Positions 10,527-21,989 of a stretch of DNA of 64,000 nucleotides are shown here, one piece after another; the stretch's first letter is position 1; each line of letters begins with the position of its first letter. This stretch comes from Lunularia cruciata (lineage: Eukaryota; Streptophyta; Marchantiopsida; Lunulariales; Lunulariaceae). Under the pieces are notes generated by a model. The model had not been told where the DNA came from. It saw only the letters and a list, made by a program, of their open reading frames with translations, and searched no databases. The stretch covers positions 43,772,001-43,836,000 of the forward strand of contig OX419757.1 of NCBI GenBank assembly GCA_948567375.1, in the 5' to 3' direction. Both the position numbers and the translations under genes were made by a program.

Positions 10527-11400
10527 TCTATCGATCAAATGTTGGGTATTCCATGAAAATTTGGAGAACACCGGATTGATTTGGTTGAAGGTGCAGTTCC
10601 GGTTCGGCAGAGACAATACCGTCTAAACCCAAAGTACTCCCTTTTGGTGAAAGATGAAAATCGACAAGTACTTAGGGGCCAGAATCATCTTCCCTGTCTT
10701 AAGCAGTGAGTGCGTCTCCCCCATTGTCATTGTACCGAAGAAGAAAACAAGGAAGATCCGAGTGTGCCAAGACTTCCACAAATTAAATGCAGTCACAAGG
10801 AAGGATCATCATCCATTGCCTTTTACCGATTCTATTTTGGACCAAGTAGCTGGTCACCCTTGTTATAGTTTTCTTGATGGATTTTTAGAATACAATCAAG
10901 TATCCATCCGAGAAGAGGACAAGGATAAACCACATTCACAACCGATTGGGGCACCTTTGTTTACAATCAAATGCCCTTTGGGTTGTGTAATGCTCCCGCT
11001 ACTTTCCAACGGATGATGAATTCAATCTTCAAGGATTTCCTATGCAAATTTGTGGAAGTTTTCATTGATGATTTTTGTGTGTTTGGGCAAAGAGATGTAC
11101 ATTTGGATTACCTTTGCCAAACTTTTGAAAGGTGTCATTTTGCCGGTTTGTCATTACACCCGGAGAAATGTTTCTTTGCTATGAAGGAAGGAATTCTATA
11201 GGAGCATCGGGTGTCAAGCCAAGGTATTGAAATTGATGTTGAGAAGGTCAAAGTAATCTCAGCTTTGGAATCCCTAAAGAATATCTGGGAACTGAGAGCC
11301 TTCTTGGGACATGTCGGATACTACAATTGCTTTGTTTTGAACTATGCGGTGCTTGCTGCACCCCTTACAAAGCTTTTTAAGCAGTAGGAAGCAGATCAAG
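10527..11400 (+). pseudogene. B1 reverse transcriptase
   Basis: Ty3-type RT. Visible blocks in order: a fingers segment ending RLNPKYSLLV near 10640, SPIVIVPKK near 10725, VCQDFHKLNAVTRKDHHPLP near 10765-10825, CYSFLDGFLEYNQVSI near 10860-10910, MPFGLCNAPATFQRMM near 10971, the catalytic FIDDFCVFG with the Asp pair at 11067-11072, and LRAFLGHVGYY near 11295-11325. At least two frameshifts (between 10900 and 10971 and before 10654) and stops at 11199 and 11386 break it. B2 has lost this whole domain. Confidence 0.9.
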
Positions 11401-11890
11401 AAGAAGCTTTCCAAGTGTTGAAGAAGGAACTGGTTGAAGCACCAGTTATGAGGGCCCCAAATTGGGACATCCCTTTTCATGTATATGTGGACATTTTGTC
11501 CATGGCAATCTGAGTTGTCTTAAGTCAGAAGGACAAGAAGAAGAAGGACTACTCGGTGTATTATGCCAACCAACAACTTTTAATTTCTGAAAAGAACTAT
11601 TCAATGACTGAAAGAGAGGCACTCGGAATGGTGTATGCCTGCAAGAAATTTTGCCACTACTTGCTAGGATACGAGTTTGTCTTCTATGTTGACCATTATG
11701 CATTGCAATATTTGGTCAAGAAGGCAGATTTAGGTCCTAGCAAATTGCAAGATGGATCTTGTTGTTACAAGAATTCACATATATCGTACAAGTAAAGAAG
11801 GGAGCTTTGCATTTGAATGCGGACTTCATGTCCAAGTTAGAAACTCAAGACCAAGAATGGGAAATTGACAATCGGTTCCTTGATGAGGAG
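11401..11890 (+). pseudogene. B1 RNase H
   Basis: Ty3 RNase H following RT. PFHVYVDILSMAI carries the first catalytic Asp (near 11475-11520), then KNYSMTEREALGMVYACKKF with the catalytic Glu (11590-11650), and FVFYVDHYALQYL with the second Asp (near 11685). The domain ends HLNADFMSKLE near 11815. One stop near 11511 and a frameshift near 11740 interrupt it. Confidence 0.85.
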
Positions 11891-13223
11891 TTATATCAAT
11901 TAACAACAATGCGAAGTACGAGATATGCAATAGAATATCATTACCTGCATACTCTCCATTGTCCTGAAGGGCTAGACCCGGAGCAGAGGGCAGTCTTTCT
12001 TAGGAAAATGGGGCCGTATCAGCTAAAACACAACATTTTATTCAAGATGGGCGAAGACGAAGTACTTCAGCGATGCTTGGAGTCATACAAAGTTGGAGGC
12101 AAAATTGAGTCTTTACACCCTGAAGCATCAAGAGGACACTATGCTCTAAAGAATAATGTAGAGAGGATTCTTTCCTTGAGGTATTGGTGGCCTATGATGT
12201 AAAAGACACGCATGTCCATATCCAAAGCTGTGATGCTTGTCAGAGAACATGGAAGCCGATGGCTACTTCTCAATGGCCTTTGAGACCCATTTTACCCTTG
12301 GTCCCATTTGAGAAATGGGGAATTGATTTTGTGGGTCCCATTCAACCAGTAACTCAAGTCACAAGGAAGAGATACATTTTGGTTTGCACTGACTATGCTA
12401 CCAAGATGGTCGAAGCTGAAGCAACTCACAGAGATGATGCCAAAACTATGGCAGAATTTTTCTTTTGAAACATCACCTCCTAATATGGGTGTCCTTTGGA
12501 ACTGGTTAGTGATAGAGGGACACATTTTTTGAACTCTATGATGGAGGCGTTTACCAAGTACTTCCTGATTAAACATCAGAAGACGACTCCTTATAACCAC
12601 AAAGCAAATGGCTTAACAAAAAAGGTGACTGGTTACTTTGCAAAATTTTGAATAAGGTAACTATCAATTATGCCTATGACTGGGATACAAAATTACCAGC
12701 CGCGTTGTGGGCATATAGAACGACAAAAAAGATCACAACCAAACAAACTCCATACTTCTTGACATATGGCTTGCATCCCATACTACCAGTTGAATTTGAA
12801 GTACTGACATATCGGATTCTTTGTGAAGAACGATTGTCGAAGGAAGAAAGCCAAGATCTTTGGATCCATCAACTAATGTGGTTTGAAGAGAAAAGAGACA
12901 ATACAATGCAAACCACAAAAGAAGTACAAGAGCAAAGGAAAGTCATGCATGATAAGCATATCAAGCCTATGGTTGTGTGCAAAGGAGATTTGGTTTTGTT
13001 ATATAACAATCACCAAATATTTTTTCCAAGCAAGCTGCATTTGAGATGGATGGGGCCTTATCGAGTTCTGAATCTTTATGAAAATGGTTCCATTCAACTT
13101 GCAGACCTAGAAGGCAATCCTTTTGCCACTCGAGTAAACGGGTGGAGAGTTTGGAGATATTGGACCATAGACTCGAAAGTCTCTAAGACACCCAAAGTTT
13201 ATGTTCATGAGGACACTCACATT
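11891..13223 (+). pseudogene. B1 integrase
   Basis: DDE integrase. The zinc-binding part keeps RGHYAL, HVHIQ and SCDACQR (12130-12245). The core has FEKWGIDFVGPI with the first Asp (12310-12340), YILVCTDYATKMVEAEA (12375), and the second Asp in LVSDRGTHF (12505-12530). The catalytic Glu is Lys here (NGLTKK, near 12615), whereas B2 keeps NGLTEK. The C-terminal part has the GPY motif (LRWMGPYRVL, 13045-13070) and runs to the polypurine tract. The Glu to Lys change alone would inactivate it. Confidence 0.9.
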
Positions 13224-13224
13224 T

Positions 13225-13237
13225 GAGGGAGGAGGTA
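13225..13237 (+). other. Polypurine tract of B1
   Basis: GAGGGAGGAGGTA directly before the 3' LTR start TGTGGTACC at 13238. It is the plus-strand primer site. B2 has the matching tract on the minus strand at 35107-35121. Confidence 0.85.
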
Positions 13238-16200
13238 TGTGGTACCCATGTTTTTTGTTGAAATTTGGAAGAAGAAGTGTATAGAGAATTTGAATTGCAC
13301 TTGTATGACCAAAGAAGGCAAAGAAAAGTGTCCTTGGGATGAAACCTGAGGTAATGTGGCTTTGGGTCATAAGGTGAGGTACTCAGAATTGCCCTATCAA
13401 CATACAACCCAAAGTAAGGAGTCTTTGTATTGAGGGTGCTCAACCTGAGGCGAGGAAAATGTAACAACTTTCCTTCGGGGTGAGACATTCAAGAAGGGAC
13501 TGTTCAAAAATGGCGGTCATATGCATGAAGGACACTTGATAGTGACAGAAGCATGCAGGAGGTGTGATTTCTTGGTAGAAATTTGAATTGAAGAAAGACG
13601 AAGAAGGCACAACTCCATAAAAATTGGGCTAAAGATAAAGCGATGACTAGCAATTTTCCCTTGCCGTTAAGAAGTCGTCTTGTAAGAGATCATGGGAAGG
13701 GAAGTAGAGTCAAAGACGCGCTGGTGTGTAGAGAAGAATTCAAGAGAGCTAATCCAGGAATCAGTAGGAAGAATAGTCCCTAACCCAAAATGGAAGAGAG
13801 AAAGATGGGAGGAGGGAAGAAGAATTCCAAATTTGATGTGAGAAATCATGCGATTCCGAGGTTAGATGTGATCACAAGAATTGAAGTCCGAAGCCTGTCT
13901 TGAGCAGGCTTCGGATCACATTCTTGGCATGGAACTGGAATGTTAGCTTTCTAGGGTTCATGACTGAGATCATCAAGAGTAGATGTCTCGATGGCCCCGA
14001 GGAAGAAGGGAAGAAAGGTAATCCAGCTCACTAAATAGAGTCAGATTGGAGGTTAGTTCTTGGAAGAGAAGCAGGCATAGAGCATGGTGCCATGTTCTTG
14101 GGGAAGGGTGAAGTAGCAGAAGAAACCTAGGAGGTGAGAGATGCTTTCTCTTTGAAGCGCACAAAGAATGGTTACAAAGTAGAGAGCCATAAGGATCTTG
14201 TCAAGAAAGGGATTGTGAGTGCTCTAATGGCAATCTTGAAGCCGGAGAGAACGACTTATGTGATGAAGCACCAAGCGCTGTTCTTCCATAAGATCTTTGG
14301 AGGAGAGTCAATGAACTAAGCAAAGTGTTTTCATGGGAGAACAAGACAGATGGTATGGAATTTGCGGGATAAGTCGCCTCCACATTACATTGTGCCATTT
14401 GCAGCTCATTTCTATCTAGTGCTCAACTTGCTCAATGCGGCAGAGCGCAATAGGATGGTGTTGCATTTCCATCTTGACTTAAGAAGAGATGTTGATGGGG
14501 AGGAGCAGCAATACATTCTTTAGATCAAGAGCAATGATGAGTACTACGCCCAAACGGGGAAGAGTGTGCAGTTGGAAGTGAGTACTCTAAAGTGAAAGAA
14601 GAGGAGTCAACAAGGAGAAGGAGAAGACGTCAAGAAAGTAAGACCTCGAAAGGCTAGAAGAGTAAACCCGAGAAAAGGAATGGTGGTAATCGTGTCGTCG
14701 GAGGAAGAATTGGAAGGCGAAGCCGAGTGCAAGTCCAAAGACTCAAAAAGAGATGAAGAACCTGAGTTCACACTACAGAGTGGAGACACGAGTAGTGATA
14801 GCGACAATGGAGGGGAGATGACATCGGTACCCAAGGAAGAGAAAGCCAAGATGGAGATGGAGGAGAAAGGTAACTCAAAATTGGAAGACAAAGTGCTAGA
14901 GCAAGAGGAGAAGAGAGTTACAATTCAAAGAGGAGTTTATTCCAAGCAAAAGGTGAAGTGTGCAGCGGGGCCAAGTAAGGTTATAAAAGAGGAGGATGAA
15001 AGTTTGAGGAGCAAAGCATCTATTCCTATAAGGTGACTAAGGCTGAGAATGCAAGTGTTGAGTGAGGAAGAGGTGAAGAAGGAGATCATTCCGCAAGTCG
15101 AGGTAACTCCAAGTTAAGGAGTGGAGTACCTGTGGGAGGTTGTGTGCCCACTATTAGTAAAATTAGAGCACAAGAAGAAGGAGATGCAGTCAAAGTGTCC
15201 AAAGGTGACAACTGTGTTGTAGGTGTTAGCACGATTAGAAGAAGAGAACTTGGAGTTGAAGAAGAGTATAATCCAAGGTGAGGAGGAAAGGGAAGTACTA
15301 TGAGTAGATGTAGTAGTACAAAATCAAGTGATTGAGAACTTGAGGAGAGAAGCTAGGAATCAAGAGGAACTAATAGAGTAGAATGTCATAGCAAGGGAAA
15401 GACAAATAGCTAAGTATGAAATCTTGAAGCAACAATTTGCTGATTTGAGACTAGAAATTATCCATGCTATGGCAAGAGTAGCAGAGAAAGAGCAAGAGTT
15501 TGATAGGGTGATGGAGAGTGTAGAGGAGAAGAAGCAGCTGTGGCAACAAGAGTTGGTAATGAGGTATAGAGAGGTGGAAAGGTTGCGAGAGTTACTTCAC
15601 AATCAAGAGGAAAAGATTGTGCAGAAAGAGAAGGAGAAGGAAGTTGTGAAAGCCGAGTTTGAAGCAGACTTGGCAATGTACAGAGAAGATTGGCTTGTAG
15701 ATCAAGAACGGGAGAGGAAAATGAGATTGGAGCCATTAAAGGAGATTGTGATCAAGATGAATGCAATGCTAAGTTTAGAGGCTAGTGTGCGCATTGAAGA
15801 GACGAGACTGCATGAGTTGAAGTTGTTGGTGCAGGAGACAAGGAGGAGAAATGTGAAGGACAAAAACTTGAATGCCTTACTGATCAGTCTAAGAACTCGT
15901 GTAGATAGAAAGATATTGGAGGTAGATGACAATATCACAATCAGATTAGACTTAGTCAAATTAGAGATAGATAAAATTCGGAAGGATGTCAAAGCAAAAC
16001 CAGAAGTAGATGAAGTAGGAGTGCAGATGGAGTTACCCTTGGAGACATTAGAGAAGAGTGGGTCAAGAGATAAGGAGTTAGAAAGATTACACACTAGTGG
16101 AATTTCAAATCAGGAAAGAGAATTGTTAGATTTGGTAGAGGAATTAGGAGTGAAACCCAAGGATAGAGTAGTAATGAGTGAAGTTACTTTGGGATTGGGT

Positions 16201-17033
16201 TTGAAAGCCAAAAAGGAAGTAGACATCGGATCGGAGTAGTAACAATTTTGAGATTTGAAGAGGTAGATATGAAGAGGTGCAGTGTCATTTTGGATCTGCA
16301 GGTTAGAAGAGTTGTTGTAGAACGGTATAGTTGTTAGAATTGTTGTTTGCTTCACTATTTAAGAGTGACATTTGCAATCTAATATTGTTCAATGCTCATA
16401 ATTTCTGAGAATAGATAAAGTGAAGTGCTATGAAGCAGTGCTTGTTGCTTGAGCTTGATTCCGAGTATCAACTTTGTGTCTATATTTGTGAGTGTGTGGA
16501 GAATTCAAGGTGCAAGTCAGTGTGCTTATTGGATGTTGGATTCTGTAGCCTTGATCTTCATTTTGTATGTTTGATCCTGAGTGAAGTGCAATCAAAGCAA
16601 TGCCTTGAAAGATCTGAGAGGAATTGTAGTGTTGGTAGTATTCTACATTTGTGAGTGTAGCACGGAGTTGATGTGAAGCAATTTTGATTGAAGAAGTTGT
16701 GCCTTTAGTGGAAGGGAAGAACACAATTCTGGGGCAAAGTTGTTTTGCAGTGAAGTGCCATTTTTGGGAGAGCTTGAATCATCACAATCAAGATTGTTTG
16801 GAAAGAATTGAAGGTGTTGTGATTAAGGAGTGTGAATTCATGACAAGACTGCAAATCAATGCTTGTTACTCTCTTCTGGGTGTGATTTCTACCTAAGAGA
16901 TTAAAGACACAACCAAGAAGAACTACATTGCTACTGTTTGACTTCATATTTGGACATTTCTGACTTGTATCTTGACGAGAAGGAACTTTACTTACCTAAT
17001 TATTGCAAAAGTGATATTTGCCGGGTTGTCACA
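13238..17033 (+). repeat. B1 3' LTR, complete
   Basis: 3,796 bases, TGTGGTACCC to GGTTGTCACA, with the polypurine tract at one side and target duplication GTGGT at the other. This is the only long LTR in the window bounded on both sides by B1's own structure. It carries ORF0 at 13643-16239 and the P2 box at 16356-16363. Confidence 0.92.
13643..16239 (+). pseudogene. ORF0 in B1 3' LTR
   Basis: Second copy of the LTR-borne ORF, with start codon aligned to 6508 and stop TAG at 16237-16239. After about 13920 it stays in one frame to the end with few stops; the longest open part (15424-16239, 271 codons) is almost all coiled coil (RVAEKEQEFDRVMESVEEKK and similar heptads) and ends in the conserved VGVQMELPLETLEKSG and EVDIGSE motifs. 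An 11-base insertion at about 13890 shifts the early frame and forms a palindrome with its neighbour. The C-terminal half is the best preserved ORF0 stretch in B1. Confidence 0.7.
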
Positions 17034-17038
17034 GTGGT

Positions 17039-17216
17039 GCTCATCTTTTCTACTTCCTATAAAGTAAGATCCCCTCAATCTGAGCTATGACTTAATTTAG
17101 CTAACCATGATTTATGTGGAACCATCCTTTATCTCTATATAAATAATATCTCTCAAGTACTTGTTATAACAAGCTAAATATCACAATACCACACACATGC
17201 ACAAATAGATGTTACA
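17039..17216 (-). repeat. A2 3' LTR, right part
   Basis: It continues 5574-6097 after B1 and its duplicated GTGGT, and ends GATGTTACA at 17216. Together the two parts are about 700 bases, like other A LTRs. Confidence 0.85.
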
Positions 17217-18150
17217 TTTATCCTTGGAGTAAGTTTTCACTTTGTCCTCAAAGTGAAGGTCTCTCTACCTTCTATGATACATCTTCAACTTATCATGGTT
17301 AATCCTATCAAAGTGTCTTCCTCCCAACTCCTTGAGATCATAGGTGTTATTGCCCTTTCACCTTCTCCACTATGAAAAGTCCAAAGTTCTTAGGCAAAAC
17401 CTTCTTTTGCACTCTCTTGAATCAAATAGAATCAAAAAACATTACCCAATCACCTTCTTTGAAAGGCTCCACCTTCTTCTTGCCTTGCCTCTTGTCATAG
17501 CTCTTCTTTTTTTCCCTTTAGGCTTGCTCCACTCAAACCATAGCAACTGCTCTTGCACCTTCCAACTCCATGAGTTGTTCCTTCCTTGACTTCTCCGCAT
17601 CACCTCCTTGTGATTTCTTCAATCTCCTATGAATGCTTTGGAAGGTAGGAAGATCAAAGTGAATAGGTAGAGTAGACTCAATACCATATACCAATTGAAA
17701 TGGAGAATATCTGGTGGAAGTCTTCATGGTTGTCATGTACTCCCACAAAACCACATGAACCTTCTTGTCCCAATGATGTTTAGCCCCTCCATTTTTGCAT
17801 CTTTGGTTCTCTCTGCCAAGCCATTGGAATTTGGCTTATAGGATGTAGTTAGTCTATGTGTGATAGAGAAATGTTGTAGCATAGCTGTAGTGATGCTTCT
17901 TGTAAACTCTCCTCTATTATCAAGAACCAACTCCAAAGGGCATCCAAACCTAGTGATAATGCATTCACAAAGAAATATACCAACTTCATTTGTCATTCAT
18001 CTTCATTCTTGTCCCTCAATGGTCTAGCCTCAACCCACTTGGTAAGATAATTAGTAGCTACCACAATGTACCAATTGTTCCTTGGGGTTCTATTGAGAGG
18101 ACCTACAAAATCAATTCCCCACTTCTCAAAAGGTCTTAGCAATGGAATTG
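17217..18150 (-). pseudogene. A2 integrase, zinc domain deleted
   Basis: Minus-strand IN. The core shows KWGIDFVGPLNRTPRNNW-like sequence near 18085-18125 (first Asp), LVLDNRGEF near 17905-17930 (second Asp), and HRLTTSYKPNSNGLAERT near 17815-17870, which keeps the catalytic Glu. The C-terminal part reads VLPKNFGLFIVEKVKG and GRHFDRINHDKLKMYHRR (17260-17410) and reaches the LTR. The N-terminal zinc domain is missing: RNase H runs directly into the core near 18150, so several hundred bases were deleted. Confidence 0.85.
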
Positions 18151-19720
18151 ATCTAAGTGGTGGAGTTACTTCTTGTCACAAAATCCACAATCTCCTTGTA
18201 CTCCATTGGAACCTCTTGAGTGATTGAGATTGTCATGAGCTCCTCATCCGGGAATGAATCATTCATTGACTCATCTCTATCATGATCATAGGCTCTAGAT
18301 AACAAATCAGCATTTGCATATTTCTTTCTTGGCCTATCCTCAATGGTGTAGTCATACTCAAACAAGAGTATCATCCACCTTGCTAGTCTCCCTTCAAGAT
18401 TAGGCTTGTTGAAGATGTACTTCAAAGCCTTGTGACCCATGACAATGGTGGCTTTCCCTCAATCAAGTAGTGTCTAAACTTCTTGAGACCAAAGATCATT
18501 GCCAACCCTTCTCTCTTTGTGACAGAGTAGTTCTTTTCTACTAAAACCATCTGCCTACTAACATAAGCTACTAGATGATCATGCCCATCTTGGTCTAATT
18601 GACTAAGAATGAATCCTATAGCTACATTAGAAGCATTAGTGTAGAGGATGAAAGGCTTACTCCAATCAAGTTTAGCAAGAATTGGAGCTACAACAAGAGA
18701 TTGCTTGAACTCCTCAAAAGCTTTGAGAGCTTCCTTGTCTTCTAAAATCACCATGTAATCTACATCCTTATTCATATAGATGGTCAATGCATAAGCCTTA
18801 TTGGAAAATGAGAAGATGAACCTCCTATAGTATCCAACCATCCCTAAGAATTGGTGTAACTTTGTCAAGCTTGAAGGGAATGGAAGGTCTGAGATTCTTT
18901 CTCACCTTCTCAGGATCAATTGCTATTCTATCCTTGGAGATGATGTGCCCCAAAAGTAGACCTTCTTCACATCCAAAAATGCACTTCTTTGGGTTGAGTG
19001 ATGCATTTGCCTCATCCAAGCGTTGCAAGATCCTAATTAGGTGCTCAAAGTGCTCCTCTTTGCTCCCATAGACACAAAAGTCATCAATGGAGTCTCTCAT
19101 AAATTTCCCAATGAATGGTTCAAATACCTTGTTCATGAACCGTTGGAATGTGGCTGGGCATTGCAAAGCCCAAAAGACATGACCTTGAAAGCATAAGTTT
19201 TCCAAGGTGCGGTGAATATGGTGAGTTTTTGATGCTCTGGTGCAATCTAAATTTGGTTATATCCACTATAACCATCTCCAAAATTGTACCTCTCATGACC
19301 TGCAACCTCCTCCAAGAGCTCATCAATGAATGGCAATGTGTAGTAGTCCTTCTTGGTAAGAGCATTGAGCTTCTTTTAATCCACACATACCCAAAGCTTG
19401 CCATTCTTTTTCTTCACAATGACAATTGGAGACACCTATTCTGAATTCTCCATCTCAAAGATAAATCCGGCCTCCTTGAGCTTATCAATCTCCTCCTTCA
19501 CAACCAAAGATATGGGTGGGATAATGCAATGTTGCTTTTGGCAGATTGGTCTTGCATGTGACTCCACCTCTATCTTGTGCTCTTCCAAGGTGATTTCCTT
19601 CAAATCCTTGTTACTGAAAGCAAACACATGGATGAACTTGCGGAAAATCTCCTCAAATCTCACCTTCTCCTCCTTGGTAACATTTGGGCCATACTTAAGG
19701 GTAGCTAACTTTCACTCTAT
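18151..19720 (-). pseudogene. A2 reverse transcriptase and RNase H
   Basis: Reading right to left: RT lead-in FEEIFRKFIHVFAF and VTLEEHKIEVES-like sequence (19436-19663), palm with the catalytic box SIDDFCVYG near 19070-19095 (first position Phe to Ser), LLGHIISKDRIAID near 18900-18960, LGMVGYYRRFIFSFSNKAYA near 18790-18850, then RNase H with FILYTDASNVAIG (18625-18660), KNYSVTKREGLAMIFGLKKF (18480-18540) and YANADLLSR (18300-18325). Frameshifts near 18850 and 19200 break it. Both RNase H acidic motifs seen look intact. Confidence 0.88.
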
Positions 19721-20740
19721 CTCATTAAGTGTCAATGGTGATTTATCTGGGTCCTTCAAAACCTTTGGCTTAGGTGAAAAATACATAACACACAAGGGAT
19801 ACACATCTGGATCAGATTCAGATTCATTCTCCTCCGTGGAGGTCTCCTCTTCCATGCTTGTGTCCACACCTGAAGCTCCTTCTTCAAAATCTGATTCCTA
19901 ACAATTAGAAGATGGTATATCTGAATGTGAAGTGCTGGTGGTGTTAGTCACAAGAACTATGACTCTATGGTTTGATGGCCCATTTCTCAAACACCTTTGT
20001 TCCATCAATTAGTTGTGCGTGCTTCTCTCAACCATGGCTTCCCAAGAAGTAACTCATAGCTTGAATCCTTCAAGACTTGGAAAGTCATGAGATTTTGAAC
20101 TCCCATAACTGAAACTACCACCTTATCCATCATCCCTATTGGTCAAACTTGTTGTTTGTTTGCCATGCTCACCACAAATGTTGAAGGTCTTGAGGGTATC
20201 ATACCCAACTCCTTCATCAACCTTTCTAGCATGGCGTTCACTGCTGATCCTCTATCAACCAATGCATCCTTGATGTTGTGACCATTCACTCTCACATCAA
20301 TCTTGGAAGCATATTCACAAGCCTCCCATGGTGCTGGCTTGGCATCCAACACCTCCATTGATACTAGAGCTTTTGCATTCTTCTTCCATTTGCTCCTTGT
20401 AGAACTCAAACCACCTCTAAGCTCCTTTCTCAAAGTAGGATTCAAAGCAATCAATTGGCCTACTGTGATGTTAGCCTTGTGACTACTAACATCCTCCAAG
20501 ACATTGTAGTTCCATTGTTGCTTTGAGATCAAGAAGTCCTCCATCCCCAACTTCTTCCTTGGAGTCTTTGTTATTGATGGTATTGAAGTGCTTGTGTGAG
20601 TACTCTTAATAGGCATAGAAGTATCTTGGCTAGGAGTAAATCCTTGAGAAGAGTGCACATCCTTTGCAAAACGAGCTTTCTTCTTCTCTTGTGCCAAAAG
20701 CTCCAAATTAAGAGTCTTGGAGTTTGAGCACTCTTCCTTC
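19721..20740 (-). pseudogene. A2 aspartic protease and linkers
   Basis: The open frame 20143-20706 gives a Lys/Ser linker (TKTPRKKLGMEDFLISKQQW), then WEACEYASKIDVRVNGHNIK and the active-site strand ALVDRGSAVNAM (20235-20270). The Gly after the catalytic Asp is Arg here. The later strand around 20030-20060 (LLLGKPWLR-type) and the acidic tail (19780-19890) lie in other frames after stops. Order and residues match A1 and A3. Confidence 0.8.
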
Positions 20741-20751
20741 TCATACTTGCT

Positions 20752-21722
20752 CTAAACCACATCTAAAGATGCTATCTCCTTACCTTTGTTTGGATTAGGA
20801 GCCACTTGGGTTTCATTACCTCCTTCTTTCCCTCTACAGGCTCCTTCATAACCCCTTCCTCCATGGTAAGTGGAATTTGGGCAATTCCTTTGGATGTGAC
20901 CTCTTCCTCCACAACCAAAACAATTTCTCTCATTGAAATTGTTGGTTGGTTGGCCTCCTCTATATGGATAACTTTCATAACTCCTAGGCCCTCTCTCTAC
21001 ATTCTGGTCTACCTCTCTCTTCTCCCATAGTTGCACCACATTGATCTTGAGATTTGCAAGTTGTTCTATGATGGTTTGAAGTGGATCCTTTGGTGGAGGT
21101 GCAAGAACCAGAGCAACTACTACTTGTGGTGCAACCCTTGCCACCAAATTAATCAGAAGTTCCACCATTCTTGTAACCTTGAGGAGGATGCATAACCTCC
21201 TTCACCACCAAATCACTCTCATCCCCTTCCAAACTCTCCTTTATACAAATTGCAATCTTGAAAGCTTCAACATTGGAAGAAGGTTTCTCATATCTCACCT
21301 TGCTTCTTATTTGTGGTCTCAATCCTCCTACAAAATTCTTGGTGAACATGGCTCTTATGCCAATAATAGTAGTCTCCACATCATCCACACCCTTCTTCAA
21401 CACTATGCAAAATCTGGACTTCAACTTCTCCACTCTTTCCATATAGACTCTCACTTTCTCTCCATCTCCTTGTTTGAGAAAGGTAATCTCACTCATCAAT
21501 CTCTCATAGCTCCCAAGAATCATCTTCCCCATCCCTCCTCTCTTTCTTTTGGTATTCCGACCCATACCATGTAAGTGCTGCATCCTCAAAGAAATCTGGT
21601 AATAATGAGGCCCACTCATTCTTCTTCCTCTCATTATTTCCTATATAAGCTCTCTTGAAGTCTCTCACAAAGGCCTCCACATCTTCTCCATCCTTGCCAA
21701 AGAAAACCAGAAGTTTCCCCAT
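20752..21722 (-). pseudogene. A2 gag
   Basis: It starts at the ATG at 21722 (MGKLLVFFGKDGEDVEAFV), then ASLLPDFFEDAALTWYGSEY, frameshift near 21560, LKQGDGEKVRVYMERVEKLK and DDVETTIIGIRAMFTKNFVG (21300-21480), and a second frameshift near 21160. The nucleocapsid part has an intact zinc knuckle CFGCGGRGHIQRNC (20885-20930). About 320 codons in all, of usual length for a short plant Ty3 gag. It is the best family A gag in the window. Confidence 0.88.
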
Positions 21723-21989
21723 CTTAACTCCTCACTATCTTTCATCTCTCTCAAATTTTTTTTCTCTTTTCTTTGCTCTCACTCTATAACTAGTAGAGTA
21801 TATACATGATTAACACTATCTAAGAATAATCCACCCTAGGGAAGACAAAAGGTTCAGGTTACTCCAAGATTTCTATATCTACATCAAATCCTAGAGTGCA
21901 TATTAATCTAACTCTCATGGATAGTTTATCCATAAGTTGAAAGATTATCTCCATCACTAATCTTGAGAACTAGTTGATGAAGGTGGTAG

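Larger units (their letters stand above)
6098..17033 (+). mobile_element. B1: Ty3/gypsy element with giant LTRs, family B
   Basis: Plus-strand element of 10.9 kb, flanked by a perfect 5-base duplication GTGGT (6093-6097 and 17034-17038). The 5' LTR (6098-9727) starts TGTAGTACC and has lost its end; the 3' LTR (13238-17033) starts TGTGGTACC and ends GGTTGTCACA. The internal part holds only the end of PR, then RT, RH and IN; primer site, gag and most of PR are gone, replaced by a family C LTR fragment. In a block of about 150 bases near the LTR ends (9115-9265 against 16260-16405) I count about 13 differences, so the insertion is old. Confidence 0.9.
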
